A stretch of DNA of 24,791 bases from Amphimedon queenslandica (taxonomy: Eukaryota; Porifera; Demospongiae; Haplosclerida; Niphatidae): contig NW_003547098.1 in assembly GCF_000090795.2 (NCBI RefSeq), positions 1 through 24,791 of the forward strand, written 5' to 3'. The translations under genes were made by a program, and so were the position numbers. Below, one piece after another: positions 1 to 8,997 of the stretch; the first letter of the stretch is position 1; the number at the start of each line of letters is the position of its first letter. The notes beneath the pieces were generated by a model. It did not search any database. It saw only the letters and a list, made by a program, of their open reading frames with translations, and was not told where the DNA came from.

Positions 1-50
1 TTTTTAAAAATTACTCATAACTCAAAAAAATATTTGTTGGAGGGGTATAG

Positions 51-115
51 TTTGAGAGAGAGAGACAGAGAGAGAAAGAGGGGGGGGGGGAGAGGGAGAT
101 AAATTGCTGTTGATG
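51..115. repeat. GA-rich microsatellite with G homopolymer
   Basis: Purine-only tract of GA/GAGA units containing an uninterrupted run of about ten G residues. Simple sequence, read directly. No coding potential. Confidence 0.9.
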
Positions 116-1386
116 TATAATTATAAATAAATTAATAAAAATTCTTGTTATTGTTTTCACTGAATTGAATTATTACATTTAAACAATAATAATAATAATA
201 AGAAACAAAATAATTTAATAAATCAGGTTTCAATCTTCGTGTCGTCTTTATGCCTTTGTCAGAAAGAAACATGACAGGGGAAATATGTATTGGAGCTTAC
301 TTGAATTATGTAAGAGTCATTATGTGATGACATCAGTAGTATCTTGGTACATTGCAAGATAGAGATACATTTCAAGATTGAGGCACCATAAAGAAAGAAA
401 AAGGGTAGAGAGAAAGAGAGGTGAATAGCAAAAAATTGTAATGGTAATTCAAATTTATTACAAAAGTAATGATTTTCAGTAATAATAATGGCTGTGATAA
501 TTTGTTTATTTGAGACATAGTGGCAATGGCATTCATGCACAGCATTCATGCACATGTACATGTACTTGTGCTTTTCTCAATCAGTGAGTCAGCGTCATAC
601 ATGCGTAGGCCTGTGACAATTACCATTACAATTACCCAGGAATCCATTGACTTAAATACATGTACATTACATGTATCACTTACCATCATTATGCTTCAGC
701 CAGTGCAACACAACATTAATGTTACTTTCTTGGACATATCCTACACAATTAAATGTACATGGATTCAATAAGACACCACACTCCCACTCACTTTCAGTAC
801 ATGCACTGTACACAAAAGCACTATAGCGTGCATTGTGTCTTACTGTTGTTACAATTTTGATAGCATAAATATTATTTGCATTTCTGTTCCCTCATTGCAG
901 CAAGTGACAATGTCTGTGATATAACCATGTACTATAAGATAATAATAATAATGATAATAATAACAACAATAACAATATGTTAATGTACGTATATGGTATT
1001 TTACAGTTGCTTATTGATACTAAAACTGTGTTAACACAAGAAAGAGAGAAGACATTTGGGAGACCTAGCGAAGAACAAGAAAAAGCAAAAGTTAGACATA
1101 ATGCGTACGTGTGTATGAGGAGGAGAGAAAGAAGACACAGATGCACAAGGACAGGAGTCAAGGAACACAAACATGAGAAGACAGAAATATGCAGTACCTA
1201 TTAACAATAGATACATGCATTGGGACTGTTTATTATAAACTTATATAACATTACACAACAGCTTCAGAAGCTCGAGAACCAGAACTCTTTTTTAATGTCA
1301 CAGTACTGTAACATATATAGCTACACACTTATTTGGGAAAATTGTAAGTGTATGTTTACTTTACATCTTCTTTCCTAGTAACAAAG
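116..1386. other. AT-rich non-coding stretch with microsatellites
   Basis: No convincing gene. It holds AAT/AAC microsatellites near 187-203 and 940-976 and palindromic ACATGTACATGT-type repeats near 548-563 and 657-680. A purine-rich open stretch near 1006-1110 follows a possible splice acceptor (TTTTACAG) and could be a stray exon, but nothing in it is recognisable. Open frames on either strand here are short and look like chance. Confidence 0.55.
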
Positions 1387-2275
1387 TCATGAGACCCAGC
1401 CTCAATTGATGCCAGTTACTGGAAATTCAGTTCAACATTATATAAAATCACCTCCGCCAGATATTGATTTAACAATTTCATCACCAGTACTGTCTGCTTG
1501 TCCCAGTCAATCTGTGACTCTACCGCCATCTTTTCAAGAACAAGTAATTCCTGCATGTGGTCAGCCAATCACTTCTCCTTTTCAACAACCACATAATCCT
1601 GTTAAGCAGCCAATAATTCTGCAACCATTCATGCCTGCTCAGCAGCCAATAATTCAGCAACCGATTACTCCTGTTCAACAGTCAATCACTCCTCTTCAGC
1701 AACCAGTCACTCCTCTTCAGCAACCAGTCACTCCTCTTCAACAGCCAATTACTCCTCTTCAGTAATCACTCACTTCAGTACAACAATTGACTGCTCAATT
1801 ACACTTTATTCATCAGCCAGTTACTGCTCCATCAGGAACTCCACCTTTGTCAGATTCTCCACCAGCACTTCATCCACCTACATGTACATGTAATTTGCAG
1901 CCAACACAAAGTCAATCACCAGCATTTTAAGAGCTGTTACTGCTAGACCCAGATGATGTTGTTTGTAAATATCCCAAGTACAGAAATACATCACAAGCAG
2001 AAAGACTAGCTGTAAGATTAGCTATTAAATCTTATTTTGGCACAGAAATGTTAAGACAATGCACAGTATATGACTTAAAAGTAATAAGCAATTACAAGTA
2101 GAGAAAGTTGAGGCCTTGAAGCAAAAGATGCTAACTGTTTTATTCAGACAGCATAGTGGAGTTTGAGGCATTGTGGACAAAGTGCATTAATGCTATTAAT
2201 CATCATGCCAGTGGACTTCAGAAAAAATCTTTAATGCATACATGGTACAGTGATGATGCTCTATTGCTGTTGTAG
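1387..2275 (+). pseudogene. BEN-domain-like gene tail with QP-rich repeats, decayed
   Basis: The frame opens near a possible acceptor (TTCCTAG) and encodes a Pro/Gln/Thr-rich region with degenerate tandem units of the form TPLQQPV/I (about residues 75-119 of the frame read from 1406). It is cut by TAA at 1763-1765. The same frame continues to a second TAA near 1928, then reads through a stretch containing KYPKYRNTSQAERLAVRLAI, YFGTEMLRQCTV, and after further breaks FEALWTKCINAINHHASGLQ. This order (charged head, LA..LA, FFG-like, L..CTV, then FE.LW.KC..AIN) is what I associate with the C-terminal BEN-like domain of transposon-borne proteins in sponges and cnidarians, where the domain binds DNA or chromatin. 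At least two nonsense codons and two frame changes are needed, so it is a pseudogene. The family call comes from motif resemblance only. Confidence 0.45.
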
Positions 2276-2489
2276 TGGAAAGACAATTTTGAAAAAATTA
2301 ACAAAAGTTATTTATTATTAATAAAAATAATTAAAATGGGTTGGTTCAAGTGGGAGTGGTTTTTACACGTGTAAGTACATGTGATTGAATGTGTGTGTTT
2401 ATGTGATGATAGAATCTGACGGGAAGCCTAAGAGTGAACTACAGAATGGAAGAAATAGAAAGGAAGAGGCAAAGGAAGAAAGGAACGCA

Positions 2490-2816
2490 TGAAGCACAGG
2501 ATTGAATCTTTAAAGATGGAGAAAGATGAATGTCATCATCAGTCTATAGCCCTAGCTGGGAAAAATGAGGAGTTGAAAAGGTACATAACACTAAAAAGCC
2601 TTATATTTACGTGTGCTTTGTATTGATGTGTACCATATATTTATGTGTGCCTTGGATTTATGTGTCTGTGTTTGTGTGTTTAGACTTAGAGCTACTGTAA
2701 GAAGAAGGCAGCATTTGACATCTGGACTAGTAAGCTCTGTTTACCAGGGAGGAGGAGCAACAAGGCCATCAGCCGCTAATCCCGCTAATATGAAAGCTGA
2801 CGATAAATCTATTTAA
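2490..2816 (+). CDS. Possible two-exon 3' end of an unknown coiled-coil gene
   Basis: A short frame from an ATG at about 2490 encodes a Lys/Glu-rich, potentially helical segment ending NEELKR at 2580. GTACAT follows as a plausible donor. A candidate acceptor (TGTGTTTAG) near 2684 precedes an open stretch to the TAA at 2814-2816 (LRATVRRRQ, then a Gly/Ala-rich tail). The basic run upstream (NRK.EAK.ER) vaguely recalls a bZIP basic region, but the frame is broken there. I do not recognise the product. This could be the far 3' end of the preceding BEN-like gene or of a separate element. Confidence 0.25.
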
Positions 2817-3495
2817 GATTCGTCAATTTCAAGAACAGGAAGTTATAATTGACAAGACAAATATTTTGGAAGATGTACATGTATTTGGCAAGTATTACTT
2901 GTCAACTATTGGGCCACAAAAGTCTTTATATTGTATACAATAAGTGTGGGCACACTTCACTTGTTAGTGAGTCATTTTGTGACTTGTCAGTCGAAATAGC
3001 AATCACGTAATTATTAATTTTGTCTTTATAATCATACTTTTGTACTCTTCGACAATTTTTCTTGGTGATTTACAAGTTAAACGTGATCCCTTTGCAGAAA
3101 GATATCCATCAACTTCAGTGCTGGCTAGCATCACCATACTTCCTCCCTATTACAAATAATGTAATGAAAGTTGCACTTTAAAAGTTTAACTTTTTTGCAG
3201 CCAACTCTTGGCTACATTAAGCAGTCAGTTAATTTGCAGAAGAAAATTATGTGAATCTCCCTGTAAGGTTTAAGCTCATCAAAGCCATCATGTACTCACT
3301 CTAACCAATCTGTACTCTTGCTTACCCGGGTTGCACTTCCCTTTGGCAGTAGAGCTCCCCTCCTGAGTAGCGGGGTTCCCCCGTCGAGCAGTGGGCCTCC
3401 ATCTCTGGCCATGCCACTGGCCACGCCACTCACAGGGTTAAGACAGTCCCGAACGGCCTAGTCAGTCCTTTCCTCTCCCTTCCCCTGATTTCTAG
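2817..3495. other. Non-coding stretch
   Basis: No supported gene. The segment 3330-3480 is locally GC-richer (Ser/Pro/Leu-coding in one frame) and could be the degraded 5' part of the gag-like fragment that follows, but stops interrupt every frame. Confidence 0.4.
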
Positions 3496-4163
3496 GAAGA
3501 TTGTGGAGGCAGTTTGTGCTGGAGCCTTAGTGGGCTTCAAAGACTTGCTGCCAGACAAAGTGGCTTTAAAAGCAGCAGATTGCCAATACCAACATTCTTG
3601 GCTCACAGGCTAACCAAGCCCTTCGTAAGCGAGAGGTGGGTGATGTGGAGACTTGGATACATTGTTTCCTCATATTTGTGGCCGCCAAGGTCGATGATCC
3701 CTTAACAAGAGAACTCATGGCCTATGGTCAATTTATACTAATGTTATCACGTAAACACAGGGTTAAGGGTAGAAGATATACCACACCTATTTCAGGCACT
3801 TTGTTGGGAGTGGGGTACCCTCTCCGGTGGACAAAGCTGAACGCCTCAATGATAGCTGCAGACGTGTTCCAGACAGGGGGTATGGTATGCCCCCTATGCC
3901 AGTCACATGATCACAGGAAAGAAGATTGTGCCCTAGCCCCACCACCAACCACAGGTGACCGTTGGGCCCACCCATACAGGAATGGAGAGGAACTGTGCAA
4001 CCGTTTCAACAGGTCGACTGGTTGCTCTTCCTCAAGATGCTGCTTTATTCATTGTTGCTGGAGTTGTGGGGCAGAGGACAATGGTGCTGCTGCCAATGAG
4101 TCCACTTGGCCTGTGGCAAGTGCCGCCCGGCTCCAAGTAGTGCACCACACCCACAAGGACTGA
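3496..4163 (+). pseudogene. Retrotransposon gag-like fragment with Cys/His cluster
   Basis: Two frames join to give one recognisable protein. The first (3496 to about 3570) reads KIVEAVCAGALVGFKDLLPD. The second (about 3570-4163) contains NTNILGSQANQALRKREVGD, a helical ETWIHCFLIFVAAK segment, and a terminal cluster CNRFNRSTGCSSSRCCFIHC followed by CWSCG. The FNR..GC....C.F.H.C..CG pattern is the nucleic-acid-binding knuckle of gag-like proteins of LTR or tyrosine-recombinase (DIRS-like) retroelements common in cnidarians and sponges; that family assignment is from memory. No reverse transcriptase, integrase or terminal repeat is visible nearby, so the copy is truncated. The frameshift near 3570 and the missing start make it non-functional. 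Confidence 0.5.
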
Positions 4164-5356
4164 GGCCTAGGTTAGGGTGACTGTCTTCTGTATATGAATC
4201 AACACTCACTTTCATTGTTCTCTCTGTTATAGTCTTGTATGTCCAACCAGTGAATTTATAGTTTAGAGTGCAAATTTCGATAATTTGGTAATAAGTCAAC
4301 CTACCAATAACAAACAAAAATTAGCTTTTATTGCGCCATTTTGTTCTTTACAAGCCATAATTAGGTTCTTAATTTGGATTTCTTTCATAATTTTCACTGC
4401 CATTTTGTCCGTTGAAGACTAAAGTTTGGATTTTAGTTGTTGTACTATACTCGTGTCAAACATAAGGAAATCATACCAATCGTGTCAAGAACATGACCAA
4501 GAACAAAGCACACATGCGCACATCTATAATCCGCACATGCCAAGAGGGGTGTGTCTTCTTTATCTTCCAGGGCTCTCTGTCTATCTCGTACTAAAACCTG
4601 GTGGCTCATATTTTATCTTCTTATCTTCTCCAGGACTTTTTGCTTGATACAGGCTAGAAGCAGACGCTTTTCTAGGTCTCATACTAAAAAAGGTGACTCA
4701 TACTAGAAGCAGGTGCCTTATATCTCTGTTAACTGTTCGCAGCAATGTCCTAACATCGACACCGCAGCTGACAATCCCTTCAGTCCCCCCTAAGTTGGCA
4801 ATCCCTTCATTCCCCCTTCCCAGCTTTAGTTTCTTCAACACCAAGATACATGACACCTTCATGAACTGATGAGTCTTTTCTAAAATCGGCACTGCCATCT
4901 TATGGTAGGAGTACAGTTTGGAAGCATCACAAAAAGGTAATAGACAAAAGGGCAGTGATCGAATTGAGCATATACGGGAGTAGAGTATGTGTAGGCAAAA
5001 TGAGACAGTTGCTATTATGGGACAGTTTTTTATTCGGCCTTCAAACTAATATTGCTATTGTAGTGGTTCTTTCTTGAAAAGATGGGCTTCTTGCTTTTAC
5101 GTTTTTTGTAAATAAAAATAAATACTAATAACTTAACTTGGTAGATTGAGCACACCCATAATTTATTATTAGATATAGATCTACCTAAAAATAGAACTGG
5201 GCACGAGGCAGGCAACCTCCATTTTTCCCAGCCTCACTTGTTTTATCTTATTGGCACCTTGATCTTTTGTCAATAATCACCTCTAATTCTAACAAATTAT
5301 TGGTAAATTACCCTGTTTATATTTGTGCAGGCTATTATTTTCCATTTTATTAGTCA
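4164..5356. other. Non-coding stretch with weak tandem repeats
   Basis: No supported gene. Around 4585-4730 there are imperfect repeats of a unit resembling CATACTAGAAGCAGGTG..T, and around 4765-4830 a CCCTTCA-CCCCC motif is directly repeated. Both look like remnants of degenerate tandem repeats or MITEs. The longest minus-strand frame (4698-4898) has no recognisable content. Confidence 0.45.
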
Positions 5357-5644
5357 ATGGCTTGCAAGAGAAAGTATTGGTCACAGCAAGCAATGGAACA
5401 GGCAGTGGCTTCTGTTAAATCAGATGCAATGGGTTTGAGGGAGGCTGCAAGGTGTTATAATGTGCCTGTAGAAACTCTGAGAAGGAGAGTCAAAGGTCTT
5501 GTACCAGTCGAATGTAAACAGGACCCACCAACTGTTCTTTCAAAAGAAGAAGATCAGTTGTATGAATACCTAATAAATATGGCAGACATGGGCTATGGGA
5601 TTACAAGGGACACCTTAATGAGGCTAGCTTTTGTCTGGAATTAG
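5357..5644 (+). CDS. HTH_psq / CENPB-N-like DNA-binding exon (Tigger/jerky type), truncated
   Basis: The reading frame begins MACKRKYWSQQAMEQAVASV and continues through GLREAARCYNVPVETLRRRV, a classic Pipsqueak/CENPB-type helix-turn-helix (about residues 5-52). It then has a linker, LSKEEDQLYEYLINMADMGY, typical of the start of the second DNA-binding half in pogo/Tigger/jerky transposases. Such domains bind transposon terminal repeats. Normal proteins of this type continue with a CENPB-type HTH and a DDE_1 catalytic domain. Here the frame ends after MRLAF at about 5630, where sequence typical of a hAT transposase begins in another frame. The start is chosen because the ATG directly precedes a basic residue-rich N-terminus usual for the family. 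Confidence 0.7.
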   Translation: MACKRKYWSQQAMEQAVASVKSDAMGLREAARCYNVPVETLRRRVKGLVPVECKQDPPTVLSKEEDQLYEYLINMADMGYGITRDTLMRLAFVWN

Positions 5645-6738
5645 CTGTTCGTGATGCAATAAATGAAGTTTCAGGCACAACTCATTTTGAAGCATTCTTT
5701 GATAAGCTGTACTGCTTATATCATACTTCTTCAAAAAATCAAAGAGAGCTTGAAGCTATTTGCAGTGATTTGGCATGCATATTTCACACTGTTGGGTGTA
5801 TACTAGATACATGTTGGGTGACATCAAGTTTTCATACAGTTAAAGTAGTTTGGGATCTCTATGCACCTATACACGCTCATCTCATACAAGCTAGGAGGAC
5901 CAGTCAAGACCTAGCTCTGAAAGGGTCACATTCAAAGGTATGGCAACAACAATGGCATCAGAAAGTTTTGTCCTTAGTCTTGGAGCAATGTATGACAGTC
6001 TGGAGGAGTTAGCATCCAATTGTCAAAGCATCTACAAGAAAGAAATCTTACGTTACCTAGAGCTCATACCCTTGTGGAGCTACAAATTTGAGTGTTTTTT
6101 GTCAATGATTGACTATCCTGGGATAAACTACAGGGAGATAAAGTCTGCTATTGAAGGAGGAAAGGAAGTGCCGGTATCAGTAAACAAGTTTATAGGTGTT
6201 GTTGTAACTAACAACAGAAAGTCTGATGTACAAATTCAATATGAACAGTTCATGCAAAGTCTGGCAACAAATCTAGAAAAAAAGATTAATGACCTGTAAG
6301 GATCAGAATACAGAAACATTATTGAGAGCAATTAAAATAATAGACCCTTCACAATGGCTTAGTGATTGCCCTTTCACATATGGTCAAGAAGATGTTGTTT
6401 TTCTCTGTGATCTATTTCATCTTAATGAATTTGAAGTGACGACTAAAAGAGGTCTAAGTGAATACATAGATATCATAAAGGAAACAGGTCTCACAGCTGG
6501 TAGGAAACCTCCAGAAGCCTTGTCTCCTCTTATTAATGCTATCAATACAATGGTAACGTCATCAGCAGACTGTGAAAGGGGCTTCAGTCAAATGAACATC
6601 CTTGCTACACCAGTTAGGTCATCATTAAATCTAAAAACATTGTCATCATTGATCTTCATCAAAATTGTTGGCCCACCACCTATTCATTTTGATCCTTCTC
6701 CATACACAAGAAAGTGGACACTGCTTGTTGGAAGATAG
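5632..6738 (+). pseudogene. hAT transposase C-terminal half (KIAA1586-like), frameshifted
   Basis: From 5632 the translation reads CLELAVRDAINEVSG, matching the position after the C..H.LELA..DA motif of hAT proteins. It runs on through FFDKLYCLYHTSSKNQRELE and TCWVTSSFHTVKVVWDLY. The frame must change near 5925 (to TFKGM..ES FVLSLGAMYDSLEEL) and again at the A-run near 6278-6282, where LE.KRLMTCKDQ becomes continuous. The last segment (6289-6738) carries SSADCERGFSQMNILATPVR, the hAT C-terminal dimerisation region with the presumed catalytic Glu in DCERGFS. The N-terminal zinc finger and the first two catalytic Asp motifs are absent, so the copy is 5'-truncated and fused in position, though not in frame, to the HTH exon at 5357. 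Non-functional as a hAT transposase. Confidence 0.75.
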
Positions 6739-6868
6739 CAAGGCAGACGAAGGAAGAACAATGATAATGATGAACATGAGTATTCTATTTTGTGGAAAAA
6801 ACTGAAAGAGGATGTATAATTTGTTCTGTATTTTATTTTTACAAGTTATTATAAAGCTATAACAGTAG

Positions 6869-7391
6869 AGTATACATAGTTATAATTTCACAATTCGAGC
6901 ACTGCAAAAGAGTGTCTGTATTGTGCCAGTGCCTGGGCCGAATGGAAAATCTCAGCACTGTGGAGAGAGAAAAGGTAAGAATTACTCACGTGAATTGTGA
7001 GTAACTCTCAAAATGATTAAGTAACTTCAACTTATAAGCCTTATACCAATAATACCTACTACAGAAAGCTAATACTAAATTTGTAGGCAAAAATATCACT
7101 CAATGCAAAAGCTGCTTAGAGCTTAATCATCCAGTGGTGTACAAAGACATACTTAGAGAGGATGAGGCTAAAAGGAAGGAGAGGGAGGATGCTAATATGA
7201 CAAAAGCTATCAAGAAAATGGCTAACTGGCCAAAAGGAATAAGGGCAAAGACAGGTATTATTGTTACTACAATTAATTATAAAATTAATGAATAATAATT
7301 ATTAGGTGTTGTGAAAGAGGTAAAGGAAAAAGATAAATACCATAAATCCTCAAATAAAAGCCGTGTCTTAATTACACGCAGGGATTTTTCA
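6869..7391 (+). CDS. Unrecognised multi-exon gene fragment, three phase-compatible exons
   Basis: Three open blocks join cleanly. The first block (about 6869-6974) ends KSQHCGERK and a donor AAAG|GTAAGA. An intron runs to an acceptor TTTGTAG at about 7086. Block two (about 7087-7254) reads NITQCKSCLELNHPVVYKDI, then a charged helix (EDEAKRKEREDANMTKAIKK) and NWPKGIRAK. A 51-bp intron (GTATTA..ATTATTAG) follows, and a third block continues GVVKEVKEKDKY before entering a repeat and stopping near 7419. Both introns are phase 1, and the joined frame has no stop before the repeat. The CKSC and HCG pairs could form a small zinc-binding module, which is speculation. I do not recognise the family. 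The 5' start is not identified. Confidence 0.4.
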
Positions 7392-7492
7392 AAATCATTT
7401 AAGAGATGTCTGTCTTAATTAAAGCCTGGGTGTGGTCAATTAATGTAGGCATGGTTGATTAAAGTGACACGTGGGCATAGTTAAAGTAGCAC
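7340..7492. repeat. Degenerate MITE or short tandem repeat
   Basis: Begins with CATAAATCCTCAAATAAAAG and then repeats units beginning TTAA(T/A) and ending with GG-rich motifs (GGTGTGG, GGCATGG, GTGGGCATAG, CACATGG) at about 20-25 bp spacing. It looks like one end of a miniature transposon; the opposite inverted end is not found nearby. It truncates the preceding exon. Confidence 0.35.
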
Positions 7493-7555
7493 ATGGTTAC
7501 TAGACTTCATTACTGGAAAGATAAAGGCTTACAGCTTGAGATACAGCAAAGGGAG

Positions 7556-7663
7556 ATGTTACACAAGTCTTATGATGTTGAATTTAAACTTAAAGCAGTG
7601 GCAGCAGCAGAGTCTAGTAGTAAAGAGGCAGCTCCTAGAGAGTTTAAAGTGGATCCAGTGTTG
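7556..7663 (+). pseudogene. HTH exon of a Brinker/pogo-like transposase, truncated
   Basis: The frame encodes MLHKSYDVEFKLKAVAAAES followed by KEAAPREFKVDP. YD.EFKLKAV..AE....AA.REF.VD is the first helix pair of the BrkDBD/HTH found at the N-terminus of DDE_1-type transposases and their domesticated relatives, where it contacts DNA. The second part of the domain (normally R.W..Q/K) is missing: the frame runs into TTAGTT-type low-complexity sequence. Only one exon is present, with no catalytic domain nearby. An isolated fragment. Confidence 0.5.
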
Positions 7664-7665
7664 CT

Positions 7666-7762
7666 TTATTTAATAATTTTCATTTTAGTTTTAGTTATGG
7701 TACTTCAGAACATAATATATTTAGTTCTAGTTCTAGTTATAGTTTACTCTCAGCTATTTATT
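7666..7762. repeat. TTAGTT-type low-complexity repeat (left of insertion)
   Basis: Degenerate repeats of TTTTAGTTNTAGTT. The same motif resumes at 8806-8872 on the far side of the 1,026-bp element, so the element appears inserted in this tract. Confidence 0.6.
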
Positions 7763-7995
7763 GGGGTGAGCCTGAGCTCGCCCCACTAAGATGAGAAAGC
7801 GCCTGTATGTATGTATGCATACACGGGCACACGGTCATCTAACTATTATTAATGTTAACAAACCAATAAACAATAATGCTGCTCACGTGTATCCTATTCA
7901 ATATAAACCAACTGCATTAACAACAGAGCAGTTTCCACGTGTCGTTTGTAAACTTTAAAGCAACATTGATTTTGTTTTTCAAGTGAATTTGAGAA

Positions 7996-8205
7996 ATGAG
8001 CCAAGACAAAGCTCATAATAGTCATCGTAGGGAGCTCTACAGACAGAGAATGGCTGCAGAGACTCCTGAAGCGAGAGAAGCCAGACTGGATAGAAGAAGA
8101 GTCACAGATAGAGCTCGTAGGGACGCCAAGACTCCAGAAGCGAGAGAGGCCAGGATAATGTTAAAGTTAAGGAATACAATGGAATGCATTACTAATCACT
8201 TGTAG
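7996..8205 (+). CDS. STPR-like basic repeat protein (N-terminal part of element gene)
   Basis: From the ATG at 7996 the protein is highly charged and contains two units of a roughly 23-24-residue repeat: ETPEAREARLDRRRVTDRAR then KTPEAREAR. This TPE.REARL.RRR...RARR pattern is the score-and-three peptide repeat (STPR), a DNA-binding repeat known from FMBP-1 and also seen at the N-termini of Helitron-encoded proteins. The frame stops at TAG 8203-8205. The next frame downstream opens almost immediately (VANDSQLKELP), so a single-base shift near 8198 probably separates two halves of one original protein. The start is supported by an upstream non-coding leader of about 230 bp inside the element. 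Confidence 0.55.
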   Translation: MSQDKAHNSHRRELYRQRMAAETPEAREARLDRRRVTDRARRDAKTPEAREARIMLKLRNTMECITNHL

Positions 8206-8675
8206 CCAATGATTCACAGCTTAAAGAACTACCTAATATTGCAGATATATCTGATGAAGAAGAAGAAGACCAACGATCATCATCACAACTTGTTCTTACG
8301 CAACCTGTCATAGATGTTATAACTGGGGAAATTATTGCTGTACAGTCGATTATATATAGTGATTATCTCAGTTGTACCAGTTGCCAGGGAGGAACAGTAC
8401 ATGCTTTAAATTCAGTCATTGGAAAGTGTGCAAAATGCACTGCAACTGTTAAATTGAGTAAATGCATTCGTAGCAAATCAGCACGAATCGTTATCTCAGA
8501 CTCAAATGATGTGAAGTACTACTTGACTGTTTACAATGATCAATTGGAAATTCTGTTAGATGAAGAAATGGAGTGTACCGAAGGGAACTTGCTCATGACA
8601 AACATTCATACCTTTCACTACTACACCAGTACAAACATTATTAAGCAAGTGGTCAAGCCCACGGTGATTCATTGA
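8202..8675 (+). CDS. RPA70 C-terminal-like OB-fold / zinc-ribbon segment
   Basis: The frame is open from about 8196 to the TGA at 8673-8675. It reads an acidic linker (ISDEEEEDQRSSS), then a domain with IIYSDYLSCTSCQGG and IGKCAKC. The zinc-ribbon spacing is C-x2-C-x14-C-x2-C, as in the Rep_fac-A_C domain, where the ribbon sits inside an ssDNA-binding OB fold. Following strands (RIVISDSNDVKYYLTVYND, then LEILL) match the usual 'D..G...L.VFN...' section of that fold. RPA-like genes are known passengers of plant and animal Helitrons. It lies one frame off the STPR segment and is likely its natural C-terminus. No stop falls within the domain, so it decayed little or recently. Confidence 0.5.
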   Translation, partial: VANDSQLKELPNIADISDEEEEDQRSSSQLVLTQPVIDVITGEIIAVQSIIYSDYLSCTSCQGGTVHALNSVIGKCAKCTATVKLSKCIRSKSARIVISDSNDVKYYLTVYNDQLEILLDEEMECTEGNLLMTNIHTFHYYTSTNIIKQVVKPTVIH

Positions 8676-8805
8676 TCACAGTGATTGTCATGATTTAATT
8701 GAATTAAAAATGATTTTACAAAATAATTAAAATGATTCATTTTTAAAAATTGTCGCATTATTTCACTAAGTTTGCTCAGGCTCGCCCCTTAATGTTTTAC
8801 ATTCT

Positions 8806-8875
8806 TCTAGTTTTAGTTATGATTATGTGATACAAATTTCTTTTAGTTATAGTTATAGTTTTAGTTATAACAAGC
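8806..8875. repeat. TTAGTT-type low-complexity repeat (right of insertion)
   Basis: Continuation of the tract at 7666-7762, with runs of TTTTAGTTATAGTT. Together they mark the disrupted target of the 1,026-bp element. Confidence 0.6.
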
Positions 8876-8997
8876 CCGGCAATAACAAGCAAAAAAGTTG
8901 TTAATATATTTGTAGAAAATCACTGCATTCCTAATAGCTTGAGATTTATAATTAAGAAAGTAAGGTGAATTTTGCATGCAGTGTTACTATTGTATAC

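Larger units (their letters stand above)
7763..8788. mobile_element. 1,026-bp TIR element carrying STPR-like and RPA-C-like coding sequence
   Basis: The left end GGGGTGAGCCTGAGC (7763-7777) is repeated in inverted orientation at 8774-8788 with one mismatch in 15. Beyond that the ends share only loose similarity. TTA follows the right end (8789-8791), and TTA lies 2 bp outside the left end (7758-7760), so a clean target duplication is not proven; TTATT/TTAAT is an alternative imperfect one. The same low-complexity tract flanks both sides, supporting insertion. The interior holds one gene-sized coding region on the plus strand. There is no recognisable transposase, so it is probably non-autonomous or of an uncharted family. 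A GG-starting TIR and a TTA target would fit PIF/Harbinger; the cargo is reminiscent of Helitrons. Confidence 0.55.

Noticed and set aside
259..1216. Several short open frames on both strands in the first 1.2 kb
   Set aside because: They overlap microsatellites and palindromic repeats, show no domain, and include hydrophobic runs that are translated ATT/TTG repeats rather than membrane segments.
1670..1763. CRISPR-like short repeats (CAGCAACCAGTCACTCCTCTT units)
   Set aside because: They are head-to-tail 18-21 bp units without spacers, in an open frame coding TPLQQPV repeats in eukaryotic DNA; a coding minisatellite, not a CRISPR array.
2400..2580. bZIP transcription factor basic region
   Set aside because: Only a loose NRK..AK..R pattern exists, and the frame is broken between the basic part and the helical part; too weak to call.
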